Assembly (NCBI RefSeq): GCF_037975245.1 | Contig: NC_092564.1 | Span: forward strand, 21,245,984 to 21,309,983 | Reading direction: 5' to 3' | Source: Apostichopus japonicus | Lineage: Eukaryota; Echinodermata; Holothuroidea; Aspidochirotida; Stichopodidae | Length of the DNA stretch: 64,000 nucleotides | Part shown: piece by piece, positions 11,901 through 26,900 of the stretch | How the letters are laid out: every line of letters begins with the position of its first letter | How positions within the stretch are numbered: position 1 is the first letter of the stretch | The notes under the pieces: generated by a model | What the model saw: the letters and a program-made list of their open reading frames with translations, nothing else | What the model was told of the DNA's origin: nothing | Databases searched by the model: none | Position numbers and translations under genes: made by a program

Positions 11901-14900
11901 CTCCTAAATTAATGATAGTCGCATTGATCATCCAAAATATAAATTGCTCCAAAAAATTGAATGGAAATATAAACACAATTTTACCAACCTCTGAAAATTC
12001 AGGATCCTGATCTGGATTAGTGAAGTCCCTGAACAAATTGTTGGCTTTCAGATATGATTCAACAATATTGATTTTCACTTCATCTCGACCTAACACAAAC
12101 AAAATGAAAGAGGTAAATAAACAGAAAATACTTTGCATTTTAAGTACAAGTTAATCCAGAAGCCAGCAGGCTTAGTGATTCCTTGCCTTATCAGTTTATA
12201 CTGTATATAAAATCACCTGATTGATAGAGCAATAGAGGAAAATGCTTCTGAAGTACCAGAATATCAGAAATGAGTTCCACAGAACTTGATCATTGCAAAG
12301 GTACAGTATTACCCTTCTGAAAGTTAATGACATATAACAGTCATTAGTGAAAGTGGAAAATCATCTCAGCCACTTACAAGAGGAAAGGTGAAATCGTGAC
12401 ACAGAAATGCCATTCATCAACGATATGGTTCAGTTGAAAGCTTACAAACTTTCCAGACTTTGACCTTTGTTGACTTCAAATGACCTCAATCAGCATCATT
12501 TGGGCAAATATTTGGACAATATCTGTCACTAAGTGTACTTGTTGAAGTAACAAGAAGTAGAAAGGGCAATTGTAATGGGATATGGTCCCCCTGTTCTGTG
12601 TCAAAATAATCCCTGAGGTCTTTAATATTGATAATTCAGAGCAGTTTTCAGATATTGTGCAGTAATGTCTGAATAAAGTAAATACAAATGACAAAATAAC
12701 AGCATCGTAAACCTGTACCTATTAAGTATGGTGAGAGCATGGATGTATACCAAGATGTGAAAGCAATGAAATATTACCCTGACTTGGTGTAAACTTTCAG
12801 GAATTACTAAGTAGGTTCTTAAATATACAAATCATTCTCAATTTCATAACAAAATATCAATTAAGATCTAACCAATTTTGTGCTTTTCTGTACACCATGT
12901 CCTTGCACAAAATGTCATGCTGAAACCAACAGCATATTACTGACCACATCCCTAACTAGGAAGAAAGGTTTCCAGGGACTGAATTAAAAACCATCGACTT
13001 GAAGCAACCTAGAAGTCTCAACTTGAAAACAGAATTATCCAGGTACAGTGCTTTTAAGAATTTTACATTTTACCCCTTGCAGACCTCAAATGACCTTTGA
13101 AATTCACAACAAACTACTGGGCTCTTGTACATTATAGGAAAGTCATATGCCAATATGACATCTGATGAAACTGCCTATCTTATGATTCCATGTTTAAAAT
13201 TTCCAGAGTGTAGGTGAGCTCATTTCTTGTTCTGAAGATAAATCGCTTTTGTTATATTCACATTTTGCTCACTGCTGATGCCAAATGACCATGACTTCCA
13301 CCACAATCAATATGGTTGCTGAACTTATTACTGGAAATCCACATGCCAAACATAAGAACTGCATAATAGACAACCTTCGTTGAGATATCATGTTTACAAC
13401 ATTTTCTCACTTTTCCCCTCTGTTGACCTCAAATGACATTCAGATTCGTGAAAAACACTACAGATCATCTACTCACCAAATGGCAAGCTACACACCAAGT
13501 TTGAACTTCCGCAACTTCTACCTCTTGAGATATTGTGTGAACAATGTTTTCAGACGTTGACTTGTGCTGACCTCAAATAACCTTTGACTAATACCAACAA
13601 CAATCCCAAACCAGTGCTACCTAAGGGGAACCTACATACCAAATATACCTCAGTTATCCTTCTGAAGTTAAGGCATTTATGAGCAGGAGTCAAATTCACA
13701 AACACACACATACATCACCATCGCATAGATTCCTTCTGTCTTTGACAAGGAATCAAATAGCTGATAATAATGGCAACTGTCTTATTGCATTTTCCATGCC
13801 TTTTTTCTTTCTTAATTAAATTTTCATCATCGTAGATTTTGAATAAATCTTGAGGATATTATTTAGTACCAACAGATTGTTAGAATTTTTATCTATTTTA
13901 TGTAACACACGTTGCATTGTTTATATTTATACAACACCTAATTGTATTCTGGTCATTTGATCGGTCAATTGCTCGTTGATTGCATGCAAAATCCGCTCTA
14001 TTCCACTCTATGAAATAGAACCATGGGTTATACTTTTTTGGTAGCACTTTTTTCAATGGTAAGAGAGCAGAGAAACCTGTCTGTTTAAAACAATCTGTTG
14101 CATGAGTGCATTTTACCCATCTTAATATAATATGTTGTATAAAACAAATAATGAATGGTTTCAATTCGTGCAATAGTGCAAATATTTCATTCGTTGAAAG
14201 ATGTAATTTGTTCCATTCAACTCGGCTGCGCCTCGTTCAATGGATTATTCCATCTTTCAACTCATGAAATATTTGCACTATTGCACTCATAACCATTCAT
14301 TATCTGTATACTAATTCATGAACTGAATCATTCATGGAAATTTGTGAATTCCCAAAAAATGCAGAGCCGTAAATGTATTTGTTGAATAATTTAATCCTGG
14401 AAAAAAATTCCACTATGAATTTTGTGTACTTACCAATTTTACTGCATAGTAGTGAATTGATTAATCACTTCTGGTTAGAGGGACATTTAGTTAAAACAAA
14501 AGGAGGCTCTGTTGATAGCACCAATGTTAGTGGAGAGACTGCCATGCTCCCATTTATGGAATAATATAAGCTTGTGAACACAACGACTGTCTGTCATAAA
14601 CTTACAAACACCATGGGAACAGATATTGGATAAAATTGTCAAATTTTTGAGTTTTTTGAAACTTTGCAAGCATTTTAGCATATCTAGTCATTTTTATGTC
14701 ACAATATAGTTTATGTAGCTTTGAAAGGATACACAGTTCTAACAAGTACTAAAGCTGTGTCAGACATATATTCAAGTACTAATTTAAGGAGAACAACTGT
14801 TGAACAGCTGTTATATAATGAATAACTGAATCATTTAATGCTACATAATATTTCTATCTAAACTGCATGAACTTATGCTTTTGTCCCTGCATGAGTGGTT

Positions 14901-17900
14901 TGCAATCAACGCTGTAACCATACAATAATGAACCCACCCGTTTGCCGTAAGTACTGCAAGCTGTTACCATCCACTGGAAAAAAACCAACAGTAGCACCAT
15001 ATTCTGGACACATGTTTGCAATTGTAGCCCTGTCAGCAATGGACAGCTGGGCTACACCTGGACCAAAAAACTCCACAAACTTTCCAACCACACCTATCTG
15101 TCTCAGATGCTGATCAAAATGAAAGAAAGAAGAAAATAGACATGATGGTGAGAGCTTTATGCTGGTGCTGTAAAGATTGACTTAATATAATCTAACAAGT
15201 TAACAATCAACTACATTCTGCATTGCAATAATCCACTAGTTGATGCTTAGAGGATTAAATTTATGGTGAAACATCCATAAGTAACATTTTAGGTCATTGA
15301 ACAGATAACTAGTTTTTGTATGTTACTAGTATGTATGCCCTCACAAAGGCTCACAGCCATATGATTGCTAAGAATTTATCCTGTTGGACGACAAACTATG
15401 TCATTTCAATTTTATGATGCTATGATTCTTAGCCTTCTTTTTATTCACTAGTAAAGTTTTAAATTTTCCCCTGACATTCAGAATTATATCATTAGCTATA
15501 ACAGCTTCAGTTTCATTTCAAACCATTAAGATAAACTGTAGGTATCTACAGTATTCTTTTAGGCTTAGATATGACTAATACTACTACAAAACAGTTGTCT
15601 GACTCATGAAATGAACATCTTAAATAATGGTTAAAAAAGCTAGGACAGTGTCTAAACTTGATTGCATCAAACTTGAACAATGCTCTGTATTTCATATGCT
15701 CCCAGACCTAATACAGTAAAATCACTATTATCTGAACTGGTTGGGACCGAAGGTAGTTCAGATAATTGAAAAGTTTGGATAATCAAATTTTCATCAATGA
15801 ACTAAGTTTCGACTATAAGACACCCATGTAATGTAATATTATGCCTTCTAAGTCATTGTTATTTTCCATGTTTAGGAATTGGTAATTCGGAGATTGTATT
15901 CAGAAATAGAAAAGTAACCAGAAAGCCAGTGGGCTTATTGTGATTTCTTGCCAATTGAGATTATAATCCGAAGCTTTCGTCATCGTTAATTAAACTGATC
16001 AGCAATGTTATTTCACTGACTGTGGACCTACCTACTAAATATATTAACTTACCATGTTTACAAGCTATTTAAGTGAAAATAAACTTAAGCCCCATCCACT
16101 AATAAATATGCATAATAGCAACCTTAACATATATTACCATGTACCCGCTATCTACCAACACATTAATACCAAGTATGAATAAATTCTGACTTTTGGTTGC
16201 GAAGTTAAAAGCATTTGGAGATTTTCACGTTTGACCCCAAGACATCATTATTATTCATGGAATGAGCACCAAAACCAATAGGATTCATCTACTCACTATG
16301 GCGCATCTATGAACCAAGTATAACTTCAATCCAACTTGTCGTTGTTTAATATTCAGTTACTGTGATTACTTGCTATTTTAGTAAAAATCAACTTAAGTCC
16401 CGCCCCCAAATAAATATGCATAATATCAACTTGAACATATATCACCATGTACCCACTATCTACCAACATATTAATATTAAGTATAAATAAATTCTGTTTT
16501 TTCGTTGCGAGTTATTAGCATTTGACCCTGTGACCTCATTATTATTCATGAGATGAGCACCATCAATAGGGTTCATCTTCTCACTATGGCGCATCTATGA
16601 ACCAAGTATGACTTCAATCCAACTTGCCATTGTTGAGTTATCATGTTTACGAGCCAAGGCGTCACATACATACACCCACGCACATGCACACACACACGCA
16701 ATCACCATCCCATAGATTCCTTGAGCCTTCAGCAAGGAATCAAAAAGGATCCCCAATGATGCTTTCACTAAATTCTGTTGCCTTAAAAATGATAAAATTC
16801 ACTTTAAAAAAAATTATACAAGAAAGAATGTATTAAATATGACTTCAATCCAACTTCTCGTTGTTCAGTTACTGTGATTACAAGCTATTTTAGTGCAAAT
16901 CAACTTAAGCCCCGTCCCCTTATAAATATGCATAATATCAACTTGAACATATGTCACCATGTAACCACTATCTACCAACACATTAAAACCAAGTATGAAT
17001 AAATTCTGACTTTCGGTTGCGGAGTTATTAGCATTTGGAGATTTTCACGTTTGACCCTGTGACCTCATTATTATTTATGAGATGAGCACCAAAATCAATA
17101 GGGTTCTTTTACTCACTATGGCACATCTATGTTCATAGTATGACTTCAATCCTACTTGTCATTGTTCAGTTTCTGTGTTTACAAGCTATTATAGTGAAAT
17201 CAACTTAAGGCCCCTCATATATACATCATATCAACTTGAACATATATCACAATGTACCCGCTATCTACCAACATATTAATAACAAGTATAAATGAATTCT
17301 GACCTTTGGTTGCAGAGATTTTAAAGATTTTTACGTTGGACCCTGTGACCTCATTATTATTCATGAGATGAGCACCAAAATCAATAGGGTTCTTTTACTC
17401 AGTATTGCGCATCTATGTACCAAATATGACTTCAATCCAACTTGCCATTGTTGAGTTATAGTGTTTATGAGCCAAGGGCGTCACAAACATACTGTACATA
17501 CACATACGCAAGCAATCACCATCGCATAGATTCCCTGAGCCTTCCAGCAAGGAATTAAAAAATGCATTTGTTTCATTTCGGGAGGTTGCAGGATTTTCCA
17601 CGTACTTTCACCACTCTATATATGAGTAGCAATTAATTAGTCTATATATTACTGCGTATAGGCCTCTTACTATAGTACAGGAAACACAAGTGTCTGTGGT
17701 GTCTCTTAGTCTAATACTGATTCCCATATCAAGCTGAAATTTCACTGACAACTTTAGTGAATATTGTCAAGAAAGAAAAGTAAGTCATTTTAGCTTTGGC
17801 CCAATAAAGCTCTTTCATGTTTGAATAATTTACCTTGAGGTCAGCAGCAATACTGTACGCCGAATGATCGAGAACACACATGTGCACGGCAGGGTGACTT

Positions 17901-20900
17901 TTCCGAAACGCATTCTTGTTTTTATAACATGGTAGTGGTCATGCATTCAATTTACTCGTTCCAATAGCCGGAACAAAATGTTAGAAGAGGAATCCCTAAT
18001 TGCAACAAGGCAAAATTTTGGCTTCAGCTTTTAGTGCAATACAATTTTGTATTTTTATTTTAAATAATTGCCATGCTAAACTTGAATTTCGATGTAATGA
18101 TATCTCTGTGGAGAGTAGGAAGGCGTCAATGGCTCATATCAAGTATCACGTAATAAAAGGTCATAGCCTGCATGCTAGGCACACAATTTTCATTATTGTG
18201 AAAGTGTGATTGAACATATTAAAAACTCTTTTGTAAAGGGGTAACAATCTTGATACAAATAACAATCAGACATTTATGTAGTAGGTAATAATCTATTCGA
18301 TAAATAAGGCAATGAAAGAATGACTGAAAATATACATGCTTTGCTAAAAGAATTTGCAGGCCGATCGTTATGTAAGTGAACAAATTTACATTGCACATAA
18401 AATGAGTACTGTACAGTACTTGGAATGGATGACACTAGGCCTCCAGATTATTTATTGATGAAGGGATGGCCGGTTGGGATAATCTGGGGTTCGGATAGTT
18501 AGAATTTTACTGTTTACTACTTTTCTAAATACATTGCAATGGTTTTCCGCTTAACAGTTTTAAGAATCAAATCGTTCATAATTTCAAACATTTCAGTATT
18601 TTTCTCATTGTAATATCTATACTGCTATTACAGTAACTCAAACTTTGTGCAAGTTAACAAATTAGGATTGGAGAATATCTCTCTTTCGCTCAGTTTTCAT
18701 TTACCTTTGTGATGGTTAAGACAACATCAGTTGAAGTAGCCAATGGGTTCATCTGTCCATGTAATTTATAACCCACAACTTTAGGAAGTACCATGCTGAT
18801 TGGCTGACCCAACATAACAGCTTCAGCCTCAATACCTCCAACCCCTGTAAAAAAGAACATTATCATTATTTCTGTTAACCATAAAATGCAAAGCAAAGCT
18901 TCAAAAGAGCTTTCACAATGGTTTCTTCATTGTGAAACTAACCATTTTCTTGTTTTATTCTCTTAAGCAGTATCACAGAAATTCTAATAGTGAGATGTAT
19001 CTTCTAAGCTTCAGATAGGCCATCAATATTCAATATTAATGTGCAAGAGTATATTAAGTGCCATAAATATTACCAAGGATTGGTGCACATTCCACACAAA
19101 GTAGAATCAAACTTGGTTCATTAATTAAGGTACACAAACACACTTAGAAGAACAAGACAAACAACCTAATAAGACAAGTAAAAACATTGCCTCTGAACTC
19201 CACAATAAAACTTACCCCCCCCCAATGTTCAAGAGCTAACATAATTACCCAACCTTGGTTTTCAGTACACCATGAGGACCCTTACGTCTGTTTAACTCTT
19301 ATATAAATATAAAGTCATTCAAAAGCTTACCCCAGCCTACCACTCCAAGTCCATTGATCATGGTGGTGTGAGAGTCTGTTCCAACCAAGCTGTCTGGATA
19401 CAGGACCCCTTCAGAACTGAATACCACTCTGGCCAAATATTCAAGGTTGACCTGATGAACAATGCCTGACCCAGGTGGAACAATCAGCATGTTCTTTAAA
19501 GCCTTTGCACCCCACTAGTTAAAAGATCAAATATTGAAGCAACAATTCACAACAACTTCACACAACAAAATAAAAATCACACTCAAATATTTTAAAGCTA
19601 TATAACTGACAAGAAACTTTGAAGTGGTAAAGTAAGAGCCAATGTATTAATGTAAGAACCAAATCAGCAGTGCATGACCAGTAATGTGCACAAATAACAA
19701 AGCGTTTTGTGTTTATACCAATGTTTTCTGATAAAAATTGCTATTTGAGAGCTTCAAAATAGTACTAGTTTCGTTACCTTGAGGAACAGAAATCTCTCCT
19801 TATTTCTTTCAAATTCAATTTCTTGGTTCTTTTCTAATGCAGAGGAACTGTGGAGGGAGAATAAAAAGTCACATCAATCAAAGCACTTGAAGAAACCATT
19901 CATTGGAAAACAGAGAAAAAGAAGAGACAAAGTGCCACTGGTTGAACAATCATTCTTGCTGCATAATTGCCAAAAAAGTATGAATCCAGCTGAAAATACC
20001 TGGAGATGACTCCAAGTTCCTACAAATAGCAGGAATAGTAGAAAACTGTTGCAACAAGTAATTTTTCAAGCACCATTCTCTTTTCACTGTGTTGTTAGAA
20101 AAGTTGTTGATTTAAAAGCAGTTCTGAGTAAACTTTTATTGAAAGAAAGACATGTTAAGCAGCAGTTTTTACAAATTTGTTTTTTACTTTTGCACTTTGA
20201 GCAGAAACATAAAACATTTAATGTTCTAGAAAACATGTGCACTTTGTCTGCTACCTACAGTGCAGGAAATACCATGCATCATAATGGTAGTGACATAAAA
20301 ATAAAATAACATGTTTGGAGAATCTGGACAAATGCAAGCAAAGAACCTTCTTTGCAAAACGTCCTGAAAGTGCATTGCTGTCATATTTTGAATGACTTCT
20401 CCCACACCTGTAGAACTTACAACCATGTTTCGTTCATTGAAAACACCATGTAATGTCAGCAGAAATGACTCAATGTTTGAAATACAACAGTATTATACAG
20501 TGCAAAATTGGTTCAAACACAGAATGGGGGACTCTTGTTCAAAATCATGGGAGTATAAATTAAACATTTTTCCAGTCATCAGGAACACTTACTAATATCA
20601 AGTTCTGAGACAACTCTTTGTACAGATATCACAGCCAACATAAATTTATAAAAAATCAGAATGTAAAATGCATTGATGTTTTGATGACATCATTTACACT
20701 TAACTTAGATCTGCTTCTTCACCAGAAATAGCTCTTAGAATATAAAGGTCCTGAACCACTATATTGATGTACAATTACGCTATGGCATGGTAAACACAGG
20801 GCAGTCTACTGTAGCTGGCAATACACACCTCCACCAAAAACAATAGGGGTCTTGTACTCAATGTGATGATCCACACACCAAGAATGAGAAGTATCAACGA

Positions 20901-23900
20901 TTTCCATAATTGTGAGATATCATGTCAAAGCGTTTTTAGAGTTTGACCTCTGCTGACCTCAAATGAGATTTGACCTCACAAGCAACAGGGTACTTGTACT
21001 CAATATGGCAAACCCTCACATTGCCCCTCTTTTGCTGGGAACTTTTCGATTGAAAAAAATATACTGATGAAAAGTTACCTCAAGTTAGCCTCAAACTTAG
21101 CTGAGCTTCAAGGACGATTTTTTCTGTGATTGGTACATAAAATATTCAAGTAAGTCTGACCGACAGGATGCAATAATTTTAGCAAAAGTACTGTACCGTA
21201 TGAATTATTCCATTCAAGCAGCTTTTGCGAGCTTCGCAATGCAATTATATGATACATAGAAACGTGGCAACAGCTTGCTTTCCATACACTACTGATCGAT
21301 GTTACCGTGATTGGAGTAGAAAATGCAAAAAAGAAAATTATTTTCACTGCTTCATATCATGCGGTAAAATTTCCCCCTTTTAATATATGGCCATACCCCT
21401 AGCATTGTATTCGTTTCTTAACACAAAAAACTTTTTCCAAATCAACTTAAGCCCTGCCCACTAATAAGTATGCATAATATCAACTTGAACATATGTTACC
21501 ATGTACTTACTATCTACCAACACATTAATACCAAGTATGAATAAGTTCTGACTTTCGATTATGGATTTATTAGCATTTGGAGATTTTTACGTTGGACCCC
21601 GTGACCTCATTATTATTCATGAGATGAGCACCAGTTACCGTGTTTACAAGCCAGTGTTGAGTTGTCGTGTTTACGAGCCAAGGGCGTCACATACACACAC
21701 TTGCGCACACATGTTTGTATTACATTCAGACCGAGGTATTTTCCATTGTTCAAATCCATGTACCCTAACCTTAAAGACCAACTATGGAGACTTTTCGATG
21801 AACATAAAATCCCACCATTTTGCATGTATGTAATCCTTAACTCACTCCAATTACATTGCTGTAATTAACTTTACCAATTTCGGACGTTAAATACGTGAAA
21901 AATGGGAAGAAAAGTCAGCTTTTTATGAAACCTATTTCAGACATTCCTGAAACATTCCGAAGACATCAGGTGACCATGTGACGTCACTGTTTGTATACCT
22001 CAATCACAACAATACTTTTAGTGTGTAAAGTTGTATACTTGAGCTGCCAAAAACATCAATGATATTACTCCTTTTCCCCCGAAATGCCACAATTCTGTGT
22101 TGTTGGAGAAGTTGTAAAAGAACCGACGTAAAACGCCGCAGACTTTTGATCAATTTTGTGAGATCCACGCGGAAAGATTTTTCAGCACCCGGAGTATCTC
22201 ATGCCTATGAGTCCACATGCATGACACTGCCTCTGTGTATGCTGCACATGTCTCACTCTGCGAAAATGATATACTGTCGATAGCTGTGTCGGACATAGCT
22301 AATGTGAAATTGACCCTTTCAAGTCTCCTCGTAAACAAGCTCTGGACGTCCTTACATGTAACATTATATCACGCAATTGACAGTATAATATTTACTGTAA
22401 GAGATGACCGATATATACCGTGCCTAGGGTAGCATTGTTAGTACATGTAGTGAGTTACAGCTCACAGCATGTGTAAATAATCATGTTAGGATTTCATCGC
22501 ATTTATCTATTTCATTTGTTGTATTCCAGTATCGTGAGTTCGTGATACATTGTGTTATATTGTCCGTTATGTTTATTCCGGCATCTGCATGGTCCAAGGA
22601 GTTAAATAAAAACGGTTCTATGTAGCGATCGGACGTTTTATTTCGTTAGTGACTGTCTTGTGATTGTGGGATGTTACTGGTTAAGGCCTGTTTCAACTAG
22701 ACCTAACTCTATGGAATTACCAGTCACGGTAGTATTTTGCCCAGGATTGAACGAGAAACGTGGATTTGGATATTCACTGCTAAATTTGGTTTATTGAAAG
22801 GATACTTTGTCTGTGTTTGTACTTTTGGATATTAAAACGAGTAAGTACTATGTTCAGCTGAAGCTTAGTCATGTATATGCTACCCTGGTCGATTCGGGTC
22901 AGCATCTTCTCGTAGTTGTTCGATTATGTTTAGTGTCTTTTTGGTAATTCGTTGACAGTAACGTAGGCCATTTTCCCGTCACATATCACGCATGAGGCAT
23001 CCTTTAGGTCTATTCTTCTGTTCAGTTTACCGTATCTTGCGATCAAATTGTATTAGGGAATCGCCAAGCTGCTTGCATGTTCTACAGTATATTGTACCGT
23101 ACGGACCTATTGACGCTCCGCTATGTAAAAGATGCTTCCATTTGAGTGGAAATTTTGCTAATAAAATAACCAATTTAACTAAATTTTCTTCTTAAAATTG
23201 TCTTAAAACTATTTGTTTACCTTCATGTGTTCTTGTTTTAAGCTAACAGCTTTTCAAACGCTCGAAATTGGAAGTCAAATACAGTACATTGTTCGCTATC
23301 TTCTTAAAATTGTCTTAAAACTATTTGTTTACCTTCATGTGTTCTTGTTTTAAGCTAACAGCTTTTCAAACGCTCGAAATTGGAAGTCAAATACAGTACA
23401 ATTGTTCGCTATCTGTGTATAAACAGTGCCTATATCAGCGTTTGATTTTCGCGGTATACAAACAATGACGTCACACGGTGACCAGAGGCTCCTTTGGGTC
23501 AATCTCTGTTTTCAGACATTCCAGAGGTTCATGTCACGTGACTACCCAAAATGTCACGTGACTACCCAAAATGTCACGTGACCCATACAATAGAATTCTT
23601 CCGAGGACGTGGTGATTCTTTAGAAATCACAACCGAGGACCTTGAATTCTTTTGTTCAAGTCCTTGGTCAGATAGAAAAACAAACGCACTCACGCACGCG
23701 CACTCACTCAATCACATCGCATGGATTCCTTGAGCCTTCGGGCGAGGAATCAAAAAGGCATTGAACCACACTATATGTAAAGGAAAAGACAAATTTTAAA
23801 ATAGTGCAGATTTTGGTGTTTGGGTCAAGGACAAAGGTCGAGTGAGGTCAAAGGTTGATTTGGCCTAAATTGTGTTGCGAACTCCTCGTAAATTAGAATG

Positions 23901-26900
23901 CCAAGAGTAAAGTCATGAACAAGGTGAGATCTGCAACTCCATGGATTGCCCTGATTTCTTGTGTATGTTTGGTGTGGGTGTGATGATATTGGCTTGTTTC
24001 TTGTGTTTCTGTGTTACAGTTAAGGTGTACATGTCTTCCTAATGTTTCTTTCTTTGGTGACATGATTTAAGAATCAATGTGCTGTAGCCTGTAATGAAGT
24101 CTGTTCAACCCCTCAGTTTTGCATTAATGAGTTATTCATGTTGCTGGATAGTCATATACTTTTACTGCTTCTGTATTGTAAAATACCTGCATTCAATTAC
24201 AAACATGGAAATAAGAGACTACTTCATTATTACATTTCAATTAAATTCAGTGAACAGGATTATTCAAATCAAACACATAAAATATCCTGTCGTAGTCTCT
24301 CTGAACATGTACTAAAGTTTATCAGCAGTGGCCCCTGAGTTTAGCATATTAAACATTGGTAAAGGTATTGAAAGTACCTGTCAAGTGGTTCTTCATCTCT
24401 AAATATTTCTATGATATTTGGTACATTTCAGTGAGTAATCATATTTGAGGATGGTAGTCAAATGCTTGTTAACATTGGCATATCAATGAATGACCATTAT
24501 TTGACTTTCTGCAAGATTGTGCTAATACTTAGATTGGCCTTCAATTATGTAGTACCACGGTCTAACTCATCTTTCAAAGGTTACCTGCTAAGAGAGACGT
24601 AAACAGTCTCCTGGCTAGGATCACCTTTTGCTGATCAATGTCTATCTTGATAATTAAGGAAGGAAGACCCAACTAAAACATGATTAGAAGTGCACGAGTC
24701 CACTGTTCTAATATTGTTATTATTGATATTGTTCTAACATTGTAAGAATTGCTTCTATTGTTCTGATATTGTTGGAATTGCTCAGACTATAATTGTTCTG
24801 ACATTGTGAGATGTTGATCTAAATTGTTGACATATTGACAAAATTGTTACTATCATGTCAACTTGTGAAATAGAATATCAAAAGTTTAATGAATCACAAA
24901 CGAAGAACACTACAAACATCACACATAAAAGTGCTTTGATCTTATTGATTGTTCTGGGCACTCTATTAAACAGAAGACATTCATTATAAAGTTTCTTGTG
25001 TTTGTTACCACAATACAGTAACAAAGCTAATAAATGCTGACATAAACAGGTTGCTTGGATTTAATTGGCATTCTTACTCCTATCAAGAAAAGAAAACAAT
25101 AGGTTCTAATTCTCTTTAACAACCAATTTTATCTAATTAAAATTTGATTAGCATTTCTTATCTCTCCTTGAATATTGGAATATCTGTTTCACAAAGATTA
25201 ACACAATGTAGTGACTGAACTGCAACTCTTGTATAAAACATAATTCAGTCATTATATGCCAAACTTTGTTTTCAAGACAACATGTGCAGACTTTTATAAT
25301 GCAAAAGCACTGGAATGAATTTGGTGGAGGTTTTGTGGAGTGGGGGGGGGGGGGTGGTGGTGGAGTGTGTGATGACATAAAAAATCCACTGTAAAGTGTA
25401 ACAAGAAAACCAAGAGGTTTTGAGATTCCTTGGCATCTAAATATTACTGTAGGTTCATTGTGCACACTTGGTTCCGACCTTTTATGAATATTAATGTAGC
25501 ATCAACACAAATGTTGTTCCTTGCAATCAGCTCAAGTTTGATGACCAAATTGATATTTTAAAGAATTTGCTTTAAGCTCTACCACTCATTAATATTCATG
25601 CCCCCCTCATTAATAGTATTGGGGTAGAATTCCGACTTGCAGCTGGAAGGTTAGGGGTTCGACTCCTGGCCGGGTCATACTGAAGACTTTAAAAATGGAA
25701 CCTATTGCCATAATATCCATGAGTTTGGATGGGAAGTCTGGTAGCAGTGAAAAGCATATTAGCTCTACCAGGATTTGATCTGCAGACCTGCTTTATATGC
25801 ACACACATTACCAATTGATCTTGAACTATGGGCCAACTGGTCTCGAAAAACACTCTGTTGCAGCTACTCTTTACTGATTGAAAACAAGAGCACCAATGGT
25901 GCAGTAGCTCATCCCAGACTGGTCGGCAAATATTATGACCAACTTTTGTAATCATTCATTATTAACTGCATTATAAAAAGCATTTTATAATTTTCCATTA
26001 GAGAGCCCAAACAGGCCGAAATCACCCTGGACCCAAAATGTGTGAAGACCCCATAACACCCACTGGTCAACAAACATACTTTCATAATCACCTATTATTA
26101 ACTGTATGACAAGAAGCATTTTTGTAGGTTTTCATAAGAGGGATCAAAATGGGCCAGATAACTTTGGACCCCATATCTGTGAAGACCTCGTATGAAACAC
26201 TGATCAACAAACATTATGGCGGACTTTCATAATCATTCATAATAGTAAATGTACTGAGGACAAGAAGCATTTTCAAGTTGATCCTCAAAAGTGCCCATTT
26301 TGGGCCCTAGATGACCTTACACCAAAGATCTGTGAACTCCCCATAGGGCCCTCTGGTCAATCAACATTATGGCCAACTTTCAGAATCATCCATTGTTAAC
26401 TGTATGACAAGAAGCATTTTGTAGGTTTTCATAGAAGCCAAAATGGGCCCAAGATAATGTTGGACCCACAATCTGTTAACACCCCATTAACTTGCCATAT
26501 AGGCAAGGGGTGGCACCAGAGGGGAAACAGGGGAGGGGCTACAGCCAACCCTGTCAGGAAAAAATATGACTTCATAGGAGAGCCAAAAATATATTATTGT
26601 GTACTTTTGAACATCAATGTGACCATTATGATCTCATGAAGATAAATGTGACATTATTCTGCTGGTTTCAACCGCCCCCAAAGAAATTCAAATTTCTCTT
26701 ATATACGAAATAGGGACAAACATAAAGTCGGGAAAAATATGACTACATTGGAAGACAAAAAATATATTATTGTGTACTTTTGATCATCAATGTGACCATT
26801 ATGATCTCATGAAGATAAATGTGACATTATTCTGCTGGTTTCAGCCGCCCCAACAGAATTCAAATTTCTGTTATATACGAAATAAGGACAAACATGAAGT

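Larger units (their letters stand above)
15714..18512. mobile_element. Pogo/Tigger-like non-autonomous element, host of T3
   Basis: The left end CAGTAAAATCACTATTATCT and the right end, reverse-complemented CAGTAAAATTCTAACTATCC, continue into TGAACTGG / GAACCCC. This is the style of pogo-type Tc1/mariner termini. A TA precedes the left end (15712-15713); the right flank reads TT, so the TSD has decayed. No transposase ORF is present. Most of the interior (15917-17556) is a T-family insertion. It lies in the intron between coding exons 7 and 8. Confidence 0.6.

Noticed and set aside
11980-11988. GTAAAA donor for coding exon 9
   Set aside because: It shifts phase relative to exon 10 and adds residues absent from homologues.
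25620-25680. Functional tRNA gene
   Set aside because: A good B box but no complete cloverleaf or A box; a SINE relic is more likely.
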